A stretch of DNA of 25,036 bases from TWA4 sp051879215 (GCA_051879215.1 JBJELP010000295.1:1-25036); one strand, 5' to 3'. Shown: positions 1-7,363, counted from the first letter of the stretch. Translations and numbers: made by a program. The notes: generated from the sequence alone by a model not told the origin.

Positions 1-157
1 CTCCTTCCGGGACACACTCTCGTTCAGGTCCAAACGCAGCGGATTCTAAACTCTCGTCCTTCCCGAAAGAAGGACGATCGCTAAGAACCGGCGTTTGAAA
101 TGGTCCCTTGAAGGAGGGATAATGGGCTTTCACTGGAGCATTGACGCATCCCCTTCT
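1..157. other. Unassigned structured sequence at window edge
   Basis: I cannot assign this stretch. It follows the spoVAC stop, where spoVAD normally starts, but I find no SpoVAD-like start in any minus frame. A perfect 9-bp hairpin (TCGTCCTTC / GAAGGACGA, about positions 57-80) and a shorter CCCT / AGGG stem near 103-118 are visible. One minus frame stays open from a possible GTG near 135 to the edge and could encode about 45 residues. The dense pairing looks more like a structured RNA, or the end of an inserted element, than a normal coding start. Confidence 0.35.
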
Positions 158-709
158 TCATACACGGAACATCCAGTAAATAATTCCCAGGACCCAGCTG
201 GCGAAGGTGCCGTACAGGATGACAGGGCCGGCAATTTTGAAAATCTGACATCCGATTCCGAATACCTGTCCTTCCACTCTGGCTTCAATGGCAGGTGATG
301 CCACAGAGTTGGCAAATCCTGTGATCGGTACCAGTGCGCCTGCGCCTCCCCATTTCACCAGTTTTCCATACAGGTTAAATCCCGTCAGCAGAACTGCACA
401 TCCCACCAGAATAATGGATGTCCATACAGCGGCGTCTTCTTTTCCCACATCCAGACTGCCCGTCAGCCAGTTGCGAATCATCTGGCCGATCAGGCAGATG
501 GTTCCACCGGTCAGAAATGCACGACCGGTGTCCTTCCATGTGTTATTCGTTGGCGTTATTTCTTTCACATACTGCTTATATTCTTCAGGAGTCATGCCTT
601 TCTTCAGACCTGTTTCATAGTCTCCGGGCCGCATTTCTTTGCCTGCCGCTGCAGAACGTTTTTTGGACTCTTTCATATTTCGGTTCTGTGAACTTTGTTG
701 TGTCGTCAT
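158..709 (-). CDS. spoVAC: Stage V sporulation protein AC (SpoVAC)
   Basis: SpoVAC is a small integral membrane protein of the forespore inner membrane. It is part of the SpoVA channel that moves calcium-dipicolinate into the forespore and releases it at germination; SpoVAC of Bacillus behaves as a mechanosensitive channel component. The 183-residue product has a charged, Lys/Arg-rich head of about 45 residues, the family segment YKQYVKEITPTNNTWKD, and then several hydrophobic helices. The start is the ATG at 709, which has a GGGGAG ribosome site about 9 bases upstream. The longer frame to 766 would overlap the end of spoVAB and has no comparable site. It is third in the spoVAA-AB-AC run. The usual next gene, spoVAD, is not visible downstream. 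Confidence 0.93.
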   Translation of the reverse strand: MTTQQSSQNRNMKESKKRSAAAGKEMRPGDYETGLKKGMTPEEYKQYVKEITPTNNTWKDTGRAFLTGGTICLIGQMIRNWLTGSLDVGKEDAAVWTSIILVGCAVLLTGFNLYGKLVKWGGAGALVPITGFANSVASPAIEARVEGQVFGIGCQIFKIAGPVILYGTFASWVLGIIYWMFRV

Positions 710-752
710 ATTTTTTCTTCTCCCCTTTCTTCTGTTTTCTGACCGGACAATC

Positions 753-1187
753 TCATCCGGCTGCACTGATCATGAAATCCAGAATTGCTCCTGTTCCTTT
801 TCCCAATGCCAGAAAAAATATCACATACTTCAATCCCTTCATCATATGAAGATTCCGGCAGAAAATGGGCAGAGCGTTCAGAGTTTCTGCCAGAGCCATA
901 ACCAGCACCCCTGCAAAAATTCCGGCAGTTATTCCCTGTACACATAGGTAAATAATACTCACAGGATAGGATACCCACTGGTACATCGCAACCTGATACA
1001 GATTCAGCAGATTGCCTGCTGTTGCTCCGGCTGCCAGAAACATCTCAAACAAACGGATGTGATTTTCCGTATGGGTTTTATCAATGACACGGCTGATGAC
1101 ACCAATGGATACAATAAAAGAAAACAGCCCTGCCGCAACAATTCCTCCGCTGCACAACCCAAGGAAAAACAAAAACACCTGCATCAT
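753..1187 (-). CDS. spoVAB: Stage V sporulation protein AB (SpoVAB)
   Basis: This 144-residue, very hydrophobic protein matches SpoVAB in size, position and pattern (GGIVAAGLFSF near the N-terminus, four to five predicted membrane helices, and FLALGKGTGAILDFM near the end). In Bacillus it is one of the membrane subunits needed for dipicolinic-acid uptake during sporulation. Its ATG overlaps the TGA of spoVAA by four bases, which suggests translational coupling. The gap to spoVAC is 43 bases. It should be transcribed late in the forespore from the promoter ahead of spoVAA. Confidence 0.92.
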   Translation of the reverse strand: MMQVFLFFLGLCSGGIVAAGLFSFIVSIGVISRVIDKTHTENHIRLFEMFLAAGATAGNLLNLYQVAMYQWVSYPVSIIYLCVQGITAGIFAGVLVMALAETLNALPIFCRNLHMMKGLKYVIFFLALGKGTGAILDFMISAAG

Positions 1188-1819
1188 CCTTCTTCCTCCT
1201 TCTGGATCACACTGGATGCATGATCATCGGCATAGATACGCATCTGAACCTCCAGAGGCGTAGGATCCTTTCGATCCGTTCTTTTGCCGATATGATTAAA
1301 GAAAAACAGAATTCCAAATGGAAGTCCCAGAGAATATCCCGCTTCCAGAACAGTAGGTCCTGCAGGATCTCTGCCTGTAAACCATTGATACAGGTCTGTA
1401 AAAATATTCGTCACATCGGCATCATTATTAAAAGTCATAATGGCAAAAGCGGCTCCAAAAAAGGCAAAAATGCTGACCAGTATCACTTTCAATATGGCAA
1501 GAAATTTCGAAGAACTTCTGGCACCCTCATATTCCAGCAGAAAATCCGGTGTCCCCACATTATTTACCGTTATTCCCGGATAATGGTCTTCAATCAGCGC
1601 AATTACCTCCAGAACAGAAAATCCTTTTTTCTCTTCTTTTTCCCGAAAACGATACAGCTGAAGACATCTGCATCCGGCTTCAATTTCTCCGGTGGAACAG
1701 TGGATTTTTCCAGCCTGACCCAGCAGAACTTTCTGTTCCGGAACCTTCTGCACCTGTTTAAACAGGATATATACCGTTTCATTTTTATACGTCATCTGAT
1801 CCGGACTCTTCTGTGACAT
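1184..1819 (-). CDS. spoVAA: Stage V sporulation protein AA (SpoVAA)
   Basis: First gene of the spoVA run, 211 residues, close to the usual SpoVAA size. The N-terminal half (about residues 10-105) is a soluble domain that includes SVLEVIALIEDHYPGITVNN and a conserved tyrosine-rich turn. The C-terminal half has two hydrophobic segments, near residues 105-130 and 163-180. SpoVAA belongs to the inner-membrane complex that imports dipicolinic acid into the forespore. The ATG at 1819 has a GGGGGTG ribosome site about six bases upstream. A sigma-G-like promoter lies just beyond that, and the stop overlaps the spoVAB start. Confidence 0.93.
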   Translation of the reverse strand: MSQKSPDQMTYKNETVYILFKQVQKVPEQKVLLGQAGKIHCSTGEIEAGCRCLQLYRFREKEEKKGFSVLEVIALIEDHYPGITVNNVGTPDFLLEYEGARSSSKFLAILKVILVSIFAFFGAAFAIMTFNNDADVTNIFTDLYQWFTGRDPAGPTVLEAGYSLGLPFGILFFFNHIGKRTDRKDPTPLEVQMRIYADDHASSVIQKEEEG

Positions 1820-1836
1820 AAAAACACCCCCGTATC

Positions 1837-1852
1837 TGTCTGTATACAGACA
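1837..1852. promoter_or_regulatory. 16-bp perfect palindrome in the spoVA leader
   Basis: TGTCTGTATACAGACA is its own reverse complement. It lies between the predicted transcription start (about 1855) and the spoVAA ribosome site. Flanking CGTA and TACG allow an imperfect extension of the arms. It could be an operator for a dimeric regulator or a hairpin at the mRNA 5' end. I do not recognise it as a known binding site. Confidence 0.5.
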
Positions 1853-1861
1853 TTACGAGGG

Positions 1862-1891
1862 TAGTATTTCACCGTTCTGTAAAATTATGTA
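1862..1891 (-). promoter_or_regulatory. Candidate sigma-G/sigma-F promoter for spoVAA-AB-AC
   Basis: On the minus strand, TACATA (1891-1886), a 17-base spacer, and AATACTA (1868-1862) resemble the sigma-G pattern of TGNATA and CATACTA. The -10 is preceded by GGTGAA, which also recalls sigma-F promoters. Transcription would start near 1855, about 36 bases before the spoVAA ATG. Forespore transcription is expected for spoVA, so position and pattern agree. Confidence 0.55.
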
Positions 1892-1903
1892 TGATCCGAA
1901 TCA

Positions 1904-3922
1904 TTACTCTCCGGCCTGTTTCTCTTTTTTTATCACCTTCCATACAGCTCTGTCGTAGGTAACGATTCCGTTCATTTCTTCTTCAATATCAGAAACCTGG
2001 GTATAAACAGCTGCACACAGTCCTTCCGGAACCAGAGACCGTACGGTTTCCTGCAGTTTCTCAAATGTATGCTGAAAAGATTCACTGTTTTTGCAGGTGC
2101 CGTAACCATAGCTTTTATTCTTCTGTATATGACCCGGAATTTTTCGGATATATCCGCCGTATTCTGATAAAACAAAGGGGCGTCTGTCTTTTTCCACCCT
2201 GAGGGGGCGGAAGTAATTATGTACACTCCGCAGATCTCCTGCCTTCTGATCAAACCATCCGCTGGCTGCATCAAGGAATCGGGTGGAATCCTGTTTTCGT
2301 ACTTCACGGCAGCATGCTTCCGAGTCAAACTGTCCCCATCCCTCATTAAACAGAACCCATGCTGCAATGGAGGGATGATTATACAGATGTCTTATCGTTT
2401 CTGCGGTTTCCATTTTCCAGGTTTCTCTGGACTTTTCACTGGATCTTCCCGTCACATGATAATCTGCTTTTCTAATGTCTTTTCTTTTTCCGAAGAAAAA
2501 GGGAAAAAATGTTGGCAGATAGCAAAGTTTCAACATATTATAATCCCTTCCTCCGTTCACCATATCCTGCCACACAAGCATTCCAAGATGATCACAATGA
2601 TAATACCATCTGTCCGGTTCCAGCTTACAGTGCTTTCGCAGCATATTGAATCCGAGGGATTTCATTCCTGCAATATCAGAAATCATGGCTTCATCCGCAG
2701 GTGGTGTCATCAGAGATTCCGGCCAGTACCCCTGATCCAGAACCCCATTCATAAAGCATGGAGTATGGTTCAGGCACAGACGCGGAATTCCTTTTTCATC
2801 CTTTTCCACTGAAAAACAACGCATGGCACCATACACAGCCAGATGGTCCTCTCCGGTATCAATTTGCAGGCCATAGAGCCAGGGTGTATCCGGTGACCAG
2901 CTTTTTTTGTCCGGGACATGAATTCTGGCATGATAACTCCGGGTAATTGCGTCCTGCCTGTATGGTTCCATTTCCAGATCCGCCTTTCGCAGAATATGTT
3001 TCTCATCCATGCACAGCTGATGTGCGCCATCTGCCGTGCCGCACAGATCGATTACAGGTTCATAAAGTTTCAGGTGAATCATCTCCCTGTCAGAAGAACG
3101 ATCCCCCATAACTCCTTCCCGGGAAGGACTGTTGATGTGAATATTGATATCCATCCGTTCTTCATCATATACAGGTGTAATCTGAAGGGATTCAATATAG
3201 TGCATGGGAACCCATTCCAGCCATACGGTCTGCCAGATTCCGCTTTGTGCAGTATAAAACATTCCACCGGATTTCAGTTTCTGTTTTCCCCTTGTGTGCC
3301 ATGATGTTTCTGACAAATCGGTGACACACAGATGAATCCTGTTTTTTCCTTCATGTATTTTTCCGGTTACTTCCACGGTAAATGGAAGATAGCCGCCGGA
3401 ATGGACCGTCATACGTTTTCCGTTCATATAAACTTCACAGTTCTGATCCACAGCACCAAAGTGAAGAAGAACCCTCTGATTCTCCGGATATGCTTCCACA
3501 TCAATCTCTTTTTCGTACCAGAGAAATTCATCCGGCTTCAACTGTCTCTGCACTGTAGAAAGCAGCGTTTCCGGCGAAAATGGTACCAGAATATTGCCAT
3601 CCCACTCCTGCGGTACTTTCCGCGAGTTCATAATTGCGTATTTCCACCATCCGTTGAGGATTTGATATCTTCCCACTTCACCGGCACCATTCAGACGCAC
3701 CTGCTGCGGTCTGGGGTATTCGGAAAGAATCTCTCCGGCATTATCTGCCTTAGAAACTCCCGTATCGACTGCTTCTGCAATGCCCCCCCCGAAGCTGTCT
3801 TTATCCTGTATCTGCTGCATTAATTCCCTGCCCCATGCAGAAATCAAAGGTTGTTTCGGAATCGAATCCCTTTTATGAAATATCCTTGGCAGGGCTGTTA
3901 TTATCTGATTGAAATTCATCAT
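1904..3922 (-). CDS. Glycoside hydrolase family 2 protein
   Basis: The 672-residue product has the layout of a family 2 glycosidase such as beta-galactosidase or beta-glucuronidase. It shows an N-terminal jelly-roll sugar-binding domain (from YPRPQ near residue 70 through GGYLPF and TDLS), an immunoglobulin-like middle, and a TIM barrel with LRKHCKLEPDRWYYHCD and LVWQDM. The acid/base Glu is E527 (WVLFNEGWGQFD) and the nucleophile Glu is E587 (LSEYGG). There is no signal peptide, so it is probably cytoplasmic; the substrate cannot be read from sequence. The first 65 or so residues are unlike the family core and contain GGG (residues 45-47) encoded by a run of eight G. The ATG at 3922 has GGAAAG upstream. 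It sits between sigF and spoVAA, has its own sigma-A-like promoter, and stops 13 bases from the spoVA -35 element. Confidence 0.88.
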   Translation of the reverse strand: MMNFNQIITALPRIFHKRDSIPKQPLISAWGRELMQQIQDKDSFGGGIAEAVDTGVSKADNAGEILSEYPRPQQVRLNGAGEVGRYQILNGWWKYAIMNSRKVPQEWDGNILVPFSPETLLSTVQRQLKPDEFLWYEKEIDVEAYPENQRVLLHFGAVDQNCEVYMNGKRMTVHSGGYLPFTVEVTGKIHEGKNRIHLCVTDLSETSWHTRGKQKLKSGGMFYTAQSGIWQTVWLEWVPMHYIESLQITPVYDEERMDINIHINSPSREGVMGDRSSDREMIHLKLYEPVIDLCGTADGAHQLCMDEKHILRKADLEMEPYRQDAITRSYHARIHVPDKKSWSPDTPWLYGLQIDTGEDHLAVYGAMRCFSVEKDEKGIPRLCLNHTPCFMNGVLDQGYWPESLMTPPADEAMISDIAGMKSLGFNMLRKHCKLEPDRWYYHCDHLGMLVWQDMVNGGRDYNMLKLCYLPTFFPFFFGKRKDIRKADYHVTGRSSEKSRETWKMETAETIRHLYNHPSIAAWVLFNEGWGQFDSEACCREVRKQDSTRFLDAASGWFDQKAGDLRSVHNYFRPLRVEKDRRPFVLSEYGGYIRKIPGHIQKNKSYGYGTCKNSESFQHTFEKLQETVRSLVPEGLCAAVYTQVSDIEEEMNGIVTYDRAVWKVIKKEKQAGE

Positions 3923-4020
3923 GTACTTCTTTCCGGTTCAAACCAATCCAGATCAAACCCATGTAAAGCCCGATAAGACTCTCACCACGGGATGAACTGA
4001 TTCCTATATGTAGTTCCACG

Positions 4021-4049
4021 ATTATAACAGAATCCTCCATTACATGCAA
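4021..4049 (-). promoter_or_regulatory. Sigma-A-type promoter for the GH2 gene
   Basis: TTGCAT (4049-4044), a 17-base spacer and a perfect TATAAT (4026-4021) begin nine bases after the sigF stop. The predicted start near 4014 leaves about 90 bases of leader before the GH2 ATG at 3922. This suggests vegetative expression of the GH2 gene independent of spoIIA. No terminator is visible between sigF and this promoter, so read-through from spoIIA is also possible. Confidence 0.7.
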
Positions 4050-4057
4050 GATTTCTG

Positions 4058-4774
4058 TCAGTCCTTGAGTTTTCTCCGCAATTGTTCCAGTATTTTCTTC
4101 TCCAGTCTTGATACCTGGACCTGTGTAATTCCCAGTTCCTTTGCCGTCTGTGTTTGTGTCTGATCTCGAAAATACCGTAATTCCAGCAATTTTCTTTCCA
4201 TGGGAAGAAGCCTGGACAGCAGCTGATCCACCACCAGCTGATTGATTACTTCCTCATTGGCATCTTTTTCCTCTTCCAGCCGATCCATCAGTGTAATCTG
4301 CTTTCCGTCTCCCCGGCTGATTGTCTTCTGCAATGACTCAATTTCTGCTCCGGATTCCATGGCAGCTGCCACTTCTTCCACACAAATCCCCATTCGTTCA
4401 GCCAGTTCTTCCAATGTAGGATCGCGGCCCAGTTCCATTCCCAGCTGTTCCCTTGCCACACCGGCTTTATAAGCCTGTTCTTTCAGAGAACGGCTGACCT
4501 TGATCAGACCATCATCTCGCAGAAAACGTCGTATTTCACCGGCAATTAAAGGAACCGCATAAGTTGAAAAACACACTTTATAATCCAGATTAAATTTGTC
4601 CACTGCCTTCATCAGTCCTATACTGCCGATCTGAAACAGATCTTCCGGATCCTGTCCTCTTCCTTTGAATCGTCTGACCACACTCCAGACCAGACCCATG
4701 TTCTCACAGATCAGACGATCTCTTGCTTCCCTGTTTCCCTGCTGTGCTTCTCTGAGCAAAGATGCAAAATCCAA
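4058..4774 (-). CDS. sigF: RNA polymerase sporulation sigma factor SigF (SpoIIAC)
   Basis: Sigma-F is the first forespore-specific sigma factor. The 238-residue product has region 2 (ENMGLVWSVVRRF, DLFQIGSIGLMKAVDKF, FSTYAVPLIAGEIRRFLRDDG), the KVSRSLKE segment, region 3 (PTLEELAERMGI), and region 4 with a helix-turn-helix (QTAKELGITQVQVSRLEKKIL). It lies last in the operon spoIIAA-spoIIAB-sigF, four bases after the spoIIAB stop. The start is a TTG at 4774 with AAAGGG about eight bases upstream. The nearby ATG (GGGATGAACCG) is in a different frame, and later in-frame ATGs would cut into region 2. The protein is held inactive by SpoIIAB until SpoIIAA is dephosphorylated in the forespore. Confidence 0.96.
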   Translation of the reverse strand: MDFASLLREAQQGNREARDRLICENMGLVWSVVRRFKGRGQDPEDLFQIGSIGLMKAVDKFNLDYKVCFSTYAVPLIAGEIRRFLRDDGLIKVSRSLKEQAYKAGVAREQLGMELGRDPTLEELAERMGICVEEVAAAMESGAEIESLQKTISRGDGKQITLMDRLEEEKDANEEVINQLVVDQLLSRLLPMERKLLELRYFRDQTQTQTAKELGITQVQVSRLEKKILEQLRRKLKD

Positions 4775-4778
4775 CGGT

Positions 4779-5231
4779 TCATCCCTTTCCGCGGGGTTTC
4801 AGTTCTTCCGGATGGTCTTCAAACCGGCGCACCATGGTTACGGTTGTTCCATCCGCCGGCGAAGACTTTACTTCCACATGATCCATAAAAAGCTGCATGA
4901 AGGTAAATCCCATTCCGGAACGCTCCAGTTCCGGTTTTGTTGTATAGCATGCCTGCAGCGCCTTTTCCACATTTTCAATTCCTCTTCCCGAATCAGAAAT
5001 GACCACAGTAACGGTTCTTCCGAGAATATGTACCTCCATGCGGACAATGCCGATTTTTCCCTCATATCCGTGTATCATACAATTTGTTACTGCTTCTGAA
5101 ACGGCGGTTTTCAGTTCCTCCAGTTCTTCGACAGTCGGATTAATTCTGGCGGCAAATGCCGCCGCTGTTACCCTGGCAAAGCCTTCACATCCGGGTACCG
5201 TATCAAATTCCATCCTGAATCCTGTTTCCAT
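4779..5231 (-). CDS. spoIIAB: Anti-sigma-F factor and serine kinase SpoIIAB
   Basis: SpoIIAB binds and inhibits sigma-F, and phosphorylates SpoIIAA using ATP. The 150-residue product has the GHKL ATPase boxes: the N box SEAVTNCMIHGY with E46 and N50, the G1 box DSGRGIENV, and the G2 box TKPELERSGMGFTFM. Length and motif positions agree closely with Bacillus SpoIIAB. The ATG at 5231 has a GGAGG-like site upstream and starts 12 bases after the spoIIAA stop. An alternative start at residue 7 (MEFDTV) is possible. It acts in the cytoplasm of the predivisional cell and forespore. Confidence 0.96.
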   Translation of the reverse strand: METGFRMEFDTVPGCEGFARVTAAAFAARINPTVEELEELKTAVSEAVTNCMIHGYEGKIGIVRMEVHILGRTVTVVISDSGRGIENVEKALQACYTTKPELERSGMGFTFMQLFMDHVEVKSSPADGTTVTMVRRFEDHPEELKPRGKG

Positions 5232-5243
5232 TGTACACCTCCA

Positions 5244-5579
5244 TTAACCTTCCAGTTCTGTTATCAGTTTGCTGATTCCGCTTACATCAAGCATTCTCCT
5301 GATGTGGGGACCCACATGCCAGACATATACATTGCCTCCGATGTATTTCATATACTTATACCTCCCCATCAAAATACCGATCCCTGTACTGTCCATAAAC
5401 TCTGTTCTGGTAAAATCAAATACCACATTCCGGATTTCTGCCGCAGTTACCAGTGCCTCCGTTTCCACTTTCATATTTCTGGAAGCAAAATGATCAAATT
5501 CCACCGGCAGACGGATATACAGGACGTCACCATCCTTTTCATAAACTACCATATCCTGCCTGTTTGGATTTTCAAGCAT
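5244..5579 (-). CDS. spoIIAA: Anti-sigma factor antagonist SpoIIAA
   Basis: This 111-residue STAS-domain protein contains the phosphorylation site DSTGIG, with the acceptor at Ser64. When dephosphorylated by SpoIIE in the forespore, SpoIIAA attacks the SpoIIAB-sigma-F complex and frees sigma-F. It is the first gene of the spoIIA operon. The ATG at 5579 has an AAAGGAG ribosome site with eight bases of spacing. Only about 15 bases separate it from the tandem element upstream, so its promoter must lie inside or beyond that element. Confidence 0.96.
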   Translation of the reverse strand: MLENPNRQDMVVYEKDGDVLYIRLPVEFDHFASRNMKVETEALVTAAEIRNVVFDFTRTEFMDSTGIGILMGRYKYMKYIGGNVYVWHVGPHIRRMLDVSGISKLITELEG

Positions 5580-5594
5580 GTTATATTCTCCTTT

Positions 5595-5907
5595 CTGCTC
5601 TGCTGTTTTCTTTTCGTAACTATTCAGCAGGCATTCGTAATTTTCTCCGAAAATTACTCATTCGGCTAAACGCCGAATATCATTACAGGTCTGAACCTTC
5701 GCTTCCAAGCAAGCTTGGATCTCCGGTCAGTCCTGTAATGCTGCTCTGCTGTTTTCTTTTCGTAACTATTCAGCAGGCATTCGTAATTTTCTCCGAAAAT
5801 TACTCATTCGGCTAAACGCCGAATATCATTACAGGTCTGAACCTTCGCTTCCAAGCAAGCTTGGATCTCCGGTCAGTCCTGTAATGCTGCTCTGCTGAAT
5901 AGTTACG
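5595..5907. repeat. Two exact 146-bp tandem repeats with terminal inverted repeats
   Basis: Positions 5595-5740 and 5741-5886 are identical by eye. A third partial copy of 11 bases (CTGCTCTGCTG) follows at 5887-5897. Each copy holds a palindrome GTAATTTTC/GAAAATTAC with a 3-base centre, a hairpin ATTCGGC/GCCGAAT, and an outer stem CATTACAG/CTGTAATG enclosing TCCAAGC/GCTTGGA. The array is bounded by a 16-base inverted repeat, CGTAACTATTCAGCAG at 5615-5630 and its complement at 5892-5907. The element fills the space between the terminator of the TPR gene and spoIIAA. It encodes nothing convincing. It looks like a miniature inverted-repeat element duplicated through the CTGCTCTGCTG direct repeat. 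Confidence 0.9.
5622..5649 (-). promoter_or_regulatory. Possible sigma-H promoter for spoIIA inside the repeat
   Basis: spoIIA is normally read by sigma-H with Spo0A-P. On the minus strand, CGGAGAA (5649-5643) and GCTGAAT (5628-5622) loosely resemble the sigma-H -35 (AGGANNW) and -10 (GAAT). The 14-base gap is two to three bases longer than usual and the -35 has a mismatch. The same pair recurs in the second repeat copy. This is a weak candidate. Confidence 0.2.
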
Positions 5908-5908
5908 T

Positions 5909-5939
5909 AAAAAAAAGAGGTTGTTTTGGCAACCTCTTT
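5909..5939 (-). terminator. Rho-independent terminator of the TPR gene
   Basis: Read on the minus strand, AAAGAGGTTG and CAACCTCTTT form a 10-bp stem with a six-base loop (CCAAAA), followed by a run of eight T ending at 5909. It starts 10 bases after the stop of the zinc-ribbon TPR gene and separates that operon from spoIIA. Confidence 0.9.
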
Positions 5940-5949
5940 TGTAATTGTT

Positions 5950-7347
5950 TTATTGTTGTGCAGTTGTTGTTTCTGTTTGTTCGTCGTAGGGCATGACGTC
6001 TCGTGCTCTGGATGCAAATACGGAATCAGGGTATTCTTTCTGTACTTTATACAGGTATGTTTTGGCTGTTTCCTTGTCTCCTTTGTTATAATAACAGAGT
6101 CCGATCCAGTAATATGCTTCCACATAGTCCGGTTTCAGTTTTACGCATTCCTGAAGGTATTTCTCCGCTTCATCGTATTTATATTTTTTAAACAGACTGT
6201 ACCCCTGATTGAACAGCTGCTCAAGTCCGTCTGAATGCAGCTTTTCATTCATCATATTATATGCGGCAATGTATTCGGAATCACTCACAGCGTTCACATC
6301 TATGGCTGTAAATGCCGAAGATGCATTGAGATAATCCTGTGCCACAAAATAATTCATTGCGCGGATCAGGTTGGTGTATGCGCTCATGACGCCATTGGTA
6401 CCTGTATATCCTTCCAGTTTTTCCTGGGTCTGTTTCAATTCATCTGTCAGATCTGAAAGTTTGCTTTCCAGTGACATGATTTCAACTTCTTTGGCAGAGA
6501 GATTATCTCCAATGGACATGATCTGTGCATTATTCTCATCAATCATACGCTGTCTGACTGAAGGGAAGATCAAAAACATACAGGCGAGTATTCCCAGAAG
6601 CAGTCCGCCTGCTATGCAGAGAAAATCATGCAGGAGTTCATTTTTTTCATTGTAAGGCGGGATAATGACCTCCTGTCGTTCCCTTTCCTCCTGTTCCTCC
6701 TGGATTTCAATTTCTTCTTCCAGAAAACGGCCTCCCTCTTTTATGGCTTCTTCCATATAACACTGTGCCAGGGTATCAGTGGTATTGATCTCCAGAAGAG
6801 GCGTCAGCACACGGCATGCTCTTGCATAATCCTGCTGTTTCAGGCAGATCAGAGCCATGAGTTTCGCCGCTTTTGCATAATGCGGATATTCTTCCAGAAC
6901 ATTTTTCAACTGAATCTGTGCCAGATCCAGGGCTCCATCTTTTGCCGACTGAAGAGCCAGATTATACTTACTGACCAGATCCCGGAAGCGAGCCATATCC
7001 GTCCGGTTTCCGAAAGCCTTCTGATACAGTTCTTCTGCCCGATGATCCTCCGGATCAAACCGCATGCTCAATTTCCATTGTCTGGCTGCTCTTCCAAACT
7101 CTCCCAGCCGAAAAAGAATCAGGCCATACAGATTCCTGGCACTGATCTGCCGTTTATTGAGCTGAAGACACTGTTCCAGAGCCATAATTGCACCGGACAG
7201 ATCTTTTCTTTTCGCACACTCCAGTGCTGTATTATAATAACTGTTTGCCATATGGACCAAACGACGATACGCTTTCAGAGGCATCCCGCAGGACGGGCAT
7301 ACCTTATCCTGTCTGGTCAGTGCCGCATTGCATTTACAGCATTTCAT
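5950..7347 (-). CDS. Zinc-ribbon and TPR-repeat membrane protein
   Basis: The 465-residue protein has no firm function. It opens with a zinc ribbon (CxxC pairs C3/C6 and C17/C20). TPR-like helical repeats follow over about residues 30-205 (ALEQCLQLNK, LGEFGRAARQWKLSMRFDPED), then a Glu/Gln-rich linker near 208-225 and one membrane helix near 241-260 (CIAGGLLLGILACMFLIF). Next come a coiled coil near 265-310 (SLESKLSDLTDELKQTQEKL) and C-terminal TPRs (YDEAEKYLQECVKLKPD, AYYWIGLCYYNKGD). The topology suggests a cytoplasmic N-terminal sensor or scaffold and an extracellular TPR part. AGGTGGTG precedes the ATG. It lies downstream of folC and a small gene and ends at a strong terminator, so it is probably last in that operon. 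Confidence 0.85.
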   Translation of the reverse strand: MKCCKCNAALTRQDKVCPSCGMPLKAYRRLVHMANSYYNTALECAKRKDLSGAIMALEQCLQLNKRQISARNLYGLILFRLGEFGRAARQWKLSMRFDPEDHRAEELYQKAFGNRTDMARFRDLVSKYNLALQSAKDGALDLAQIQLKNVLEEYPHYAKAAKLMALICLKQQDYARACRVLTPLLEINTTDTLAQCYMEEAIKEGGRFLEEEIEIQEEQEERERQEVIIPPYNEKNELLHDFLCIAGGLLLGILACMFLIFPSVRQRMIDENNAQIMSIGDNLSAKEVEIMSLESKLSDLTDELKQTQEKLEGYTGTNGVMSAYTNLIRAMNYFVAQDYLNASSAFTAIDVNAVSDSEYIAAYNMMNEKLHSDGLEQLFNQGYSLFKKYKYDEAEKYLQECVKLKPDYVEAYYWIGLCYYNKGDKETAKTYLYKVQKEYPDSVFASRARDVMPYDEQTETTTAQQ

Positions 7348-7363
7348 GATGTTTCACCACCTG

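Noticed and set aside
3923..4010. Riboswitch-like folding in the GH2 leader
   Set aside because: Short CCCG/CGGG and GAACT/AGTTC pairings only; no recognisable riboswitch core and no terminator.
5595..5907. Tandem repeat as a CRISPR array
   Set aside because: The 146-bp units are contiguous and identical with no unique spacers, and no cas gene is present.
5829..6125. Minus-strand frame running from the TPR gene into the tandem repeat
   Set aside because: It is out of frame with the TPR gene, crosses its terminator and ends inside non-coding repeat sequence.
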